A stretch of 64,000 bases of DNA from Haladaptatus paucihalophilus DX253. GTDB taxonomy: Archaea > Halobacteriota > Halobacteria > Halobacteriales > Haladaptataceae. The translations under genes and the position numbers were made by a program. The DNA lies in the NCBI RefSeq assembly GCF_000376445.1, contig NZ_AQXI01000001.1, positions 2,319,734-2,383,733 of the forward strand, read 5' to 3'. The notes under the pieces were generated by a model. It saw only the letters and a list, made by a program, of their open reading frames with translations, did no database searches and was not told where the DNA came from. Positions 58,024 to 64,000 of the stretch are shown one piece after another (position 1 is the stretch's first letter; every line of letters begins with the position of its first letter).

Positions 58024-58968
58024 ATGAGTCTGGACGACGCCGCGAGAACCGCCGTCGAGCAGTGTATGGCACTCGAAGCGGACGAATCGTGTGCGATAAT
58101 CACCGACGACAAGCGCTGGGACATCGGCAAGGCGCTGTACGATACCGCGAGCGAGATTACCGACGACGTGACGATTACGCGCTATCCCGTCGGAACTCAG
58201 CACGGTGAGGAGCCGCCCGCCTCCGTCGCCGCCGCGATGGCCGCCGCCGACGTCGTTCTCGCGCCGACCACGAAAAGCCTCAGCCACACGCGCGCCCGAG
58301 GAGACGCGAACGAGGAAGGCGCGCGAATTGCCACCCTCCCCGGCATCACGAAGGAAGTGATGATCACCGGACTCGCGGCCGACTACGAGACCATCGACCA
58401 GCACTGCACGGACGTGCTCGCGCAAGTCGAAGGTGCCGAGGAAATCCGCGTCACGACCGAGGCCGGAACCGACATCACCTTCGAACCCGGCGACCGCGAG
58501 TGGTACGACGACACCGGCCTCTGTCACGACCCCGGCGACTTCACCAACCTCCCCGCGGGCGAGGTGTTCGTCAGCCCCGAGAACGTCAACGGCCGCTACG
58601 TCGTGGACGGAACCATGCGCCCGCACGGCCTCCTCGAAGAGGGACAAACCCTCGAATTCGAAGTCGAGGACGGCTACGTCACGAGTATCAGCGACGACGA
58701 GATTCGCGCTCAGGTCGAAACTGCATCAGAGGAAGTCGGCCAAGACGCCTACAACCTCGCCGAACTCGGCATCGGAACCAACGTCGCGGTGTCCGAACTC
58801 GTCGGCTCCGTCCTACTGGACGAGAAGGCTGGCGGAACGGTCCACATCGCCATCGGCGACGACGCGGGAATCGGCGGCGACACGGACGCCCCGCTTCACT
58901 TGGACGGCATCATTCGGGAACCGACGGTGTACGCTGATGGCGAAGAGGTCGAACTGCCACAGCCCTAA
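58024..58968 (+). CDS. NicX/M29-like aminopeptidase-family protein
   Basis: A 314-residue protein that resembles the leucyl aminopeptidase M29/NicX-type group: LAPTTKSLSHTRARGDANEE, RIATLPGITKEVMITGLAAD, NLPAGEVFVSPENVNGRYVV (metal Glu) and a tail VHIAIGDDAGIGGDTDAPLH, then LDGII. His and Asp in DAPLHLDG are also typical metal ligands. It probably splits peptides or acts as a ring-cleaving dioxygenase-like enzyme. Neighbouring genes do not decide. The CHY zinc-finger gene follows after 12 nt, so they may share a transcript. Confidence 0.75.
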   Translation: MSLDDAARTAVEQCMALEADESCAIITDDKRWDIGKALYDTASEITDDVTITRYPVGTQHGEEPPASVAAAMAAADVVLAPTTKSLSHTRARGDANEEGARIATLPGITKEVMITGLAADYETIDQHCTDVLAQVEGAEEIRVTTEAGTDITFEPGDREWYDDTGLCHDPGDFTNLPAGEVFVSPENVNGRYVVDGTMRPHGLLEEGQTLEFEVEDGYVTSISDDEIRAQVETASEEVGQDAYNLAELGIGTNVAVSELVGSVLLDEKAGGTVHIAIGDDAGIGGDTDAPLHLDGIIREPTVYADGEEVELPQP

Positions 58969-58980
58969 AACGGTCGAGCG

Positions 58981-59313
58981 ATGCGAATCATCCACGGAAC
59001 CGCGATCCACGGCGTCGATGTGGACGCCGAGACCCGTTGTGCGCACTACGACACCGAGCGGGACGTAATCGCCATTCGGTTCGCGTGTTGTGAGGAATAC
59101 TATCCCTGCTTTCGGTGTCACGACGCGGTTGCCGACCATCCGCGGGAACCGTGGCCCGAAGACGAACAAGACACGGAGGCGGTGCTGTGCGGCGTTTGCG
59201 GCGCGGAAATGACGATTACCGCGTACCTCGACTGCGGTTCGCGCTGTCCGGACTGCGGTGCGGCGTTCAATCCGGGGTGTGCGAACCACTACGAGTTGTA
59301 TTTCGACGGGTGA
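58981..59313 (+). CDS. CHY zinc-finger protein
   Basis: A 110-residue protein with CAHYDTERDVIAIRFACCEE, FRCHDAVADH, CGVCGAEMTI and CGSRCPDCGAAFNPGCANHY. The C/H pairs match the CHY zinc finger, which binds several zinc ions. Its target is not known. It lies 12 nt after the NicX/M29-like gene. Confidence 0.85.
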   Translation: MRIIHGTAIHGVDVDAETRCAHYDTERDVIAIRFACCEEYYPCFRCHDAVADHPREPWPEDEQDTEAVLCGVCGAEMTITAYLDCGSRCPDCGAAFNPGCANHYELYFDG

Positions 59314-59405
59314 GTTCGACCGAGTTCGGTACGCGGATGTTCCAACCGGACGGCGCTCGTCTCACTCACCACAAAATTGTTACTTCATGGGGGGTAGTGG
59401 ATGGT

Positions 59406-59939
59406 ATGAACCGTCGCACGCTCCTCGCTGGAATCTCCCTTCCGCTCGTCGGCGGTGGCGTCGTCGTCGCACAGCAACTCGATTATCGCCGCGACAAGGA
59501 CTTTTCCATCCGAACTGATCCCCCGATAACTGAACACGAATTCGAACTGGTAGACGTGACGAAGGGATTCGACGACGAAAACTACGACCCTGGAAAGCAG
59601 TTCGGTAATTACGCCACGGTCGAATTCGATTCGACCGAAAACCGAGTTCGCGTGCTTGGACAGGTTAAAAGCGGTGGACGGTCGTGCAAGGAGACGGAGC
59701 TCAAATCACTCCGGTACGACGAACGATCGGATACGCTCACGGTGGCCGTCTTCGACGATTATATCTCCCACGGAGTCTGCACGCTCGAATTGGGGATTGT
59801 CCCGTACACGGTCAGCGTGAACTTCGAATCGGACCTCCCGTCACGGGTCGTCGTTGCGCACGTCAAGGACGCCGCGGGAATCATCGACGGTGAAAATGTC
59901 GTCTACGAGAAAGCGTTCTCCAGCGAGAACCGAAATTGA
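59406..59939 (+). CDS. Exported protein of unknown function
   Basis: A 177-residue protein with signal NRRTLLAGISLPLVGGGVVV (twin Arg), then a beta-rich domain (YATVEFDSTENRVRVLGQVK, LTVAVFDDYISHGVCTLELG, TVSVNFESDLPSRVVVAHVK). Two Cys in GGRSCKETELK and SHGVCTLE could pair outside the cell. Family not recognised. The start ATG 59406 begins MNRR. Base composition is a little lower in GC than the neighbours. Confidence 0.7.
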   Translation: MNRRTLLAGISLPLVGGGVVVAQQLDYRRDKDFSIRTDPPITEHEFELVDVTKGFDDENYDPGKQFGNYATVEFDSTENRVRVLGQVKSGGRSCKETELKSLRYDERSDTLTVAVFDDYISHGVCTLELGIVPYTVSVNFESDLPSRVVVAHVKDAAGIIDGENVVYEKAFSSENRN

Positions 59940-60009
59940 CGACGGCAATCGAACACCCCCCTTCGCCCAACTCCACGCACTTTTACGCGCCGAGTCCCTA
60001 CACCGCTCC

Positions 60010-60660
60010 ATGAGCGATACAGCGGAACGTGTGGCAGTCGTCTGCCCATCCTGTTCCCCCGATTTGGAGACGGTTCACGAGGTCCTCAAACCGGGTGGAC
60101 AGGCGACGGTACGATGCACAGAGTGCGACCACGTTCACAAGACGAAAATCGAGGAGGAGACAACCGAGGAAATAGATGTCGTCGTCTCGCAGGAAGGCGA
60201 GTCGTTCACCGCGAAGGCCGACGTTCCGGTCGAGGAGAACCTCGCCGTCGGCGAGGAGTTCGTCCTCGAAACCGACGAGGCCATCTTCGTCGTCAGGATT
60301 ACCAGCCTCGAACAGGACCAAAATCGCCGCGTCGAGGAATCGCTCGCACCCGACGTCGAAACCATCTGGACGCGCGCCGTGGACAACGTGAGCGTCAACG
60401 TCACGATTCACCCCAACGACGGCCGTCGGGACAATTCCCGAAGCGTCAAGGTGAGCATTCCCGGCGACTACGAGTTCGTCGTCGGCGAAACCGAGGAACT
60501 GGCGGACGAGGAGTTCACCATCGACGGCATCCTCGTCACGGACGACGCCTCCGGCTACGACCACGACCGTCTCGACTTCGACGGCGACGCCGTGCTCGCC
60601 AAGGACGTGAAACGGATTTACGCCGAGGACGAGGGTTCGACCGCGTGGTCCGCGTGGTAA
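60010..60660 (+). CDS. HVO_0476-type zinc-finger protein
   Basis: A 216-residue protein. The N-terminal zinc finger is VCPSCSPDLETVH and VRCTECDHVHKT; the long remainder is a beta-rich domain with repeated acidic strands (IDVVVSQEGESFTAKADVPV, LETDEAIFVVRITSLE, VKVSIPGDYEFVVGETEELA). I recognise it as the haloarchaeal HVO_0476 family; function unknown, perhaps RNA- or nucleic acid-binding. The ATG at 60010 is used; the longer upstream frame runs into the exported-protein gene. Confidence 0.82.
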   Translation: MSDTAERVAVVCPSCSPDLETVHEVLKPGGQATVRCTECDHVHKTKIEEETTEEIDVVVSQEGESFTAKADVPVEENLAVGEEFVLETDEAIFVVRITSLEQDQNRRVEESLAPDVETIWTRAVDNVSVNVTIHPNDGRRDNSRSVKVSIPGDYEFVVGETEELADEEFTIDGILVTDDASGYDHDRLDFDGDAVLAKDVKRIYAEDEGSTAWSAW

Positions 60661-60710
60661 TCGACCGCGCCAGCACCTAGCTTTTTTCGCCTCGCAATCG
60701 TCGTTCAGGC

Positions 60711-61622
60711 ATGGACTACCGAGAACTCTGTTTACTGTGGGCTGCCCGCGAGACCGGCATCATCGATGCCGTCATGTTCCGCGCCGGAACGCCCGCAGAA
60801 GTCGCCGCCGAAACAGACGTTACCGAGCGCGCCGCCCGAATCACGCTCTCCGCGATGACCGAATTGGGTTTTCTCGAACGCGTCGACGGCGAATACGAGG
60901 CGACCAACCGGGCGCTCGGGTTGTTCGCCAAAACGGACGTGCGTTCCATCGGGACGGTGCCACACCAGATGGACTGTCTCGACCGCTGGTTCGCGCTTCC
61001 CGAGACGATGCGAACCGGACGTCCGCCCGAGCCATCCGACGAGTGGACGGCGAACTTCATGGGCGCGATGGCGACAATCGATGACGCGACGGTTCGGACG
61101 TGTGTCACGGAAGCGGTTCACGAGAACCCCGACGCGGAGCGCGTCCTCGATATCGGCGGCGGCCCCGGTAGTTTCTCGAAGGAATTCGCCCATCGCGGCT
61201 ACGACGTGACGTTGTTCGACCAGTCCGACGTCATCGATGTCGACCGGACGTTCCTCGAACACGAACCCATCGAACTCGTTCCCGGCGACGCGACCGACGA
61301 CCTTCCGACCGGGTTCGACCTCGCGTTCTGCTCGCGGGTCGCACACGCGCTCGGTCCGGCCGAAAACCGCGCGCTCTCGAAGAACGTCTACGACGCCCTC
61401 GAACCCGGCGGCGTCGCCGTCTTCATCGACAAGGTTCGAGGGTGGGCCGACGACGCGGCGCTGTTCGGCGCACACATGCTCGCACAGACGGAGAACGGCG
61501 ATACGTACACCGAAGACCAGTTCGAAGGCTGGTTCGATGACGCCGGGTTCGATGACTTCGAGATTCGGGACGTTCCGGGAACGAACCAGCAAGCCATCGT
61601 CGGCTACAGGCCGCGCCATTGA
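60711..61622 (+). CDS. SAM-dependent O-methyltransferase-like protein
   Basis: A 303-residue methyltransferase. Residues 1-75 form a winged-helix dimer domain (MDYRELCLLWAARETGIIDA, AARITLSAMTELGFLERVDG), and the SAM domain starts at VLDIGGGPGSFSKEFAHRGY with LFDQSDVIDVDRTF and the catalytic-side CSRVAHALGPAENRALSKNV. This order is that of small-molecule O-methyltransferases. Its end is 26 nt before the ATG of pcm on the same strand. Confidence 0.85.
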   Translation: MDYRELCLLWAARETGIIDAVMFRAGTPAEVAAETDVTERAARITLSAMTELGFLERVDGEYEATNRALGLFAKTDVRSIGTVPHQMDCLDRWFALPETMRTGRPPEPSDEWTANFMGAMATIDDATVRTCVTEAVHENPDAERVLDIGGGPGSFSKEFAHRGYDVTLFDQSDVIDVDRTFLEHEPIELVPGDATDDLPTGFDLAFCSRVAHALGPAENRALSKNVYDALEPGGVAVFIDKVRGWADDAALFGAHMLAQTENGDTYTEDQFEGWFDDAGFDDFEIRDVPGTNQQAIVGYRPRH

Positions 61623-61648
61623 AGAACGTCGGACCCCAAACCGGATTC

Positions 61649-62410
61649 ATGGAACCGACGGTGCTGCGCGACGATATGGTCGCCAGCCTCGAACACGAGA
61701 TGAAGGGGCTCGTCCGGAGCGAGCACGTCGGTCTCGCGCTCCGAACGGTCCCTCGTCACGAATTCGTCCCCCTCGAAGCCAGCGACGGCGCGTACTCCGA
61801 CCGGTCGTTCGACCACCGGGGGACGCGAATACTGTCCCCGAGCACCGTCGCCCGACTGATGGAAGCTCTCGACGTTCGTGAGGACGATTCCGTCCTCGTC
61901 GTGGGTGCGGGCGTCGGCTACACGTCCGCGGTGCTGGCCGAAATCGTGGGCGAGCAGAACGTCCACGCGGTCGATATCACGCGAACCATGGTCTACGAGG
62001 CGCGGCAGAACCTCGGTTCGTCGGGCTACGGCGGCGTCTTCGTCGACTGCCGCGACGGTGCCGATGGCCTGCCCGAGTACGCACCGTTCGACCGCATCCT
62101 CGTCGAGGCGGCGGCCATCGAACCGCCGCGCACCCTCGTCGAACAGCTGACAGCGGACGGCCGGTTGGTGATTCCGCTGGGCGGAGGGATACAGCGGTTG
62201 ACCGCCGTCGAACGCGCTTCGGACGGAACTCCCGACATCGGACGTGAGTTCGGCACCGTCGCGTTCGCCCCGCTCCTCGTCGATGGCGAGCAGTCGGACA
62301 CCATCGAGCGCAACCGCACTACTCGGGAGGACCGCGAGTTCGCGGACCGCAACGCCCAAGCCCGCCACGGTTGGGAACACGAGTGGATCGACTGGGACGG
62401 ATACAGCTAA
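61649..62410 (+). CDS. pcm: Protein-L-isoaspartate O-methyltransferase-like protein
   Basis: A 253-residue protein. SAM motif I is VLVVGAGVGYTSAVLAEIVG, preceded by the family region VPRHEFVPLEASDGAYSDRS; motif II DRILVEAAAIEPPRTLVEQL. Pcm marks damaged aspartates for repair. ATG 61649 is used rather than an in-frame TTG at 61619 that overlaps the upstream stop. It lies 26 nt after the O-methyltransferase-like gene. Confidence 0.83.
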   Translation: MEPTVLRDDMVASLEHEMKGLVRSEHVGLALRTVPRHEFVPLEASDGAYSDRSFDHRGTRILSPSTVARLMEALDVREDDSVLVVGAGVGYTSAVLAEIVGEQNVHAVDITRTMVYEARQNLGSSGYGGVFVDCRDGADGLPEYAPFDRILVEAAAIEPPRTLVEQLTADGRLVIPLGGGIQRLTAVERASDGTPDIGREFGTVAFAPLLVDGEQSDTIERNRTTREDREFADRNAQARHGWEHEWIDWDGYS

Positions 62411-62413
62411 TTC

Positions 62414-62899
62414 TTAGTCGGCAACGACCAGTATTTGCGTGTTCGCTCGCTTGTCCGCAAACTCGCTCCCAGCGGGTGGTTTGATGTCTATTTCGAGCGT
62501 TCCGTCCTCCTGATTCGGCCCCAGTTCGGGGTCGAGTGAGAGCGTCGCACCTCCGTTCTTTCCGGTCGTCGCCGTCTGGATGTGTTCCAACGTGGCGGAG
62601 TCCCCTTTCACGACGACGGTCGCCCCCGACACCGGTTTGCCGTCCGAATCGATGACGGAGATATCGACCGACTGGTGGCCCGGTTGAACTACTTCCGGGG
62701 TCGGTTTCGCGTCGAGTTCGCTCACCGCCAATCCGTTGAGTCCCGACAGCATGTTCATCATGACACTTAAACTGGCGACCCCCACGACGAGCGCGATGAC
62801 CAGCCGAATCGGCAGTCCTTCGATGGCTCGGTCGTCCGACCGGAACAGTTGCAGTTTGCGGTTGGTTCGCCTCGTCCGAAGCCGTTGACGCACAGACAT
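62414..62899 (-). CDS. Single-anchor exported domain protein, DUF7382-like
   Basis: A 161-residue protein: a short basic head (MSVRQRLRTRRTNRKLQLFR), one helix (GLPIRLVIALVVGVASLSVM), then a carboxypeptidase-regulatory-like beta domain (VDISVIDSDGKPVSGATVVV, ATLSLDPELGPNQEDGTLEI). The head and helix resemble a haloarchaeal pilin-like anchor; such domains often bind surface partners. It diverges from the HerA-like ATPase gene by about 76 nt, which may mean joint control. Confidence 0.75.
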   Translation of the reverse strand: MSVRQRLRTRRTNRKLQLFRSDDRAIEGLPIRLVIALVVGVASLSVMMNMLSGLNGLAVSELDAKPTPEVVQPGHQSVDISVIDSDGKPVSGATVVVKGDSATLEHIQTATTGKNGGATLSLDPELGPNQEDGTLEIDIKPPAGSEFADKRANTQILVVAD

Positions 62900-62975
62900 G
62901 GCCCGGAGTGGTTCTGGTTTCGAATATAAACCTTCGTCCGAGGGTTTATATCGGAAGTCGGGACCAGCACCCCAC

Positions 62976-64000
62976 ATGACGGACGTTCTGGGTCGGACGG
63001 GCGACGGCGGCGTTTCGGGTGCACTCGGAACCTACCGGGCACGCGACGGCAGCGCGGGTGCACCTGTTCGAATCGATTTGGACGGCCCGCACGCCGCGTT
63101 GGTGGTTGGCAAACGCGGCTACGGGAAATCCTACACTCTCGGCGTGCTGGTCGAAGAACTCGCACGCGCGGACGGCGTTTCTCCCGTCGTCGCCGACCCG
63201 ATGGGCGCGTTTCGGATGTTCGCGGACGTTCCGGGATTCTCGGTTATCGAGGAGCCGCGCGTCTCCGCGAACGCGCTTTCGCCGCGAGCGTGGTGCGAAC
63301 TCCTCGGTCTCGACCACGAGAGTGCCGTCGGGTCGCTGGTGTGGCAGGCGGCCGCGAAGACGGAAACGCTCGCGGCGATGGACGAGTACGTCTGGAACGC
63401 CGACGTGGCGCGGGCGACCCGCCGGGCGGCCCGAAATCACCTCGTACTCGCGGATTCGTGGGACGTGTTTTCCCCCGACGGACTCACCGCCGCGGACAGG
63501 CAGTCCGCGGCGACGATACTGGACTGTTCGGGCTACGACGCCGCACCGATGAACGCCGTCGTTCGGGCGGTTGCGGAAGACCTGTATCGCGCTCGGGTCA
63601 CGGAATCCGTGGCGACGCTTCCGTGGCTCGTCGTGGACGAAGCGCACGCCTTCTTCGACGGAATCGCCGGACCGGCGCTTCGAACCATCGTGACGCGCGG
63701 ACGGCGGCCGGGCGTCAGTTTCGTCGCCGCAACACAGCGCCCGGCCGCTCTCCCCGACGTGGCGGTTTCACAGTCCGACCTACTCGTTTCCCACCGTCTG
63801 ACCTCGCGGGCCGACCGTGAAGCCCTCGCCCGCGCTCGCCCGACGTACATGCACGGGTCGTTCGCCGACCGAATGCCCGAGACGCCCGGTTCGGCGCTGG
63901 TCGTTGACGACGCGACCGAAAGCGTCCACGCGGTGCAGGTTCGAACGCGGCGCGTCGAACACGGCGGCGGCAGTCCGAGCGCGAGCGAACTGGCAGACGG
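62976..64000 (+). CDS. HerA/FtsK-like ATPase, truncated by the window edge
   Basis: An open frame of 341 codons from the ATG at 62976 with no stop before the right end. Walker A is VVGKRGYGKSYTLGVLVEEL, Walker B is LPWLVVDEAHAFFDG, and the sensor region is SFVAATQRPAALPD. This is the HerA/DUF87 plan of hexameric DNA or membrane-complex motors. The C-terminus lies outside the window. It may be a pilus, conjugation or DNA-processing ATPase; the divergent pilin-like gene next door supports a surface link only weakly. Confidence 0.82.
   Translation, partial: MTDVLGRTGDGGVSGALGTYRARDGSAGAPVRIDLDGPHAALVVGKRGYGKSYTLGVLVEELARADGVSPVVADPMGAFRMFADVPGFSVIEEPRVSANALSPRAWCELLGLDHESAVGSLVWQAAAKTETLAAMDEYVWNADVARATRRAARNHLVLADSWDVFSPDGLTAADRQSAATILDCSGYDAAPMNAVVRAVAEDLYRARVTESVATLPWLVVDEAHAFFDGIAGPALRTIVTRGRRPGVSFVAATQRPAALPDVAVSQSDLLVSHRLTSRADREALARARPTYMHGSFADRMPETPGSALVVDDATESVHAVQVRTRRVEHGGGSPSASELAD

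Overview
The window comes from a halophilic archaeon (class Halobacteria). Most proteins are strongly acidic, start spacing suggests many leaderless transcripts, Tat-type (twin-arginine) signal peptides are frequent, and many genes belong to families known mainly from haloarchaea (HalOD1, DUF5789, DUF5790, DUF5518, the NAD-dependent glucose-6-phosphate dehydrogenase Azf, aIF2-beta with a TRAM tail, archaeal MptD, CofE). A complete otsA-otsB trehalose pair fits a genus such as Haladaptatus, where trehalose synthesis is known, but the genus cannot be fixed from this window.

Layout. 1-2.65 kb is AT-rich surface-glycan DNA: a GT-C glycosyltransferase cut by the left edge and an arylsulfotransferase-like protein. 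2.8-9.4 kb holds small regulators, an MFS transporter, tRNA-Phe, a 41-residue zinc microprotein, an SCP2-like/hydrolase pair and a second GT-C protein. 9.47-12.4 kb is an AT-rich segment bracketed by direct repeats of the tRNA-Val 3' end, with two exported proteins and a partner gene. 12.5-34.3 kb is mostly housekeeping DNA: an ABC exporter, otsAB, a creatininase-type amidohydrolase, mptD, aIF2-beta, azf with two NUDIX hydrolases, aIF1, a MoxR/DUF58/transglutaminase operon, cofE with an F420-type reductase, and a NUDIX-eIF2B-like fusion. 34.4-36.5 kb is decayed: a nucleotidyltransferase pseudogene with three lesions, then 0.8 kb without a convincing gene. 36.5-42.5 kb has metabolic enzymes and an M20 peptidase/APC permease pair. 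42.7-47.85 kb is bracketed by 126-nt inverted repeats and holds ychF plus a probable D-glutamate operon (dgcN-dgcA) with a divergent HTH regulator. 48-64 kb has EngB, two tandem DUF389 membrane proteins, a NOG1-type GTPase, a RimK-type ligase, Hsp20, type II GAPDH, methyltransferases and a HerA-like ATPase cut by the right edge.

The most unusual structure is not a gene. Next to both tRNA genes lies a ladder of partial copies of the tRNA 3' end. Most copies begin a hairpin whose far arm is an inverted copy of the tRNA T-arm and whose centre carries a recurring core (TCGCTNCGCTCG). Two such hairpins, one at each tRNA, are nearly identical inside. The same core also sits between unrelated perfect arms elsewhere nearby. 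This looks like a repeat family that builds inverted copies of whatever flanks it, and it borders both DNA segments that look inserted.
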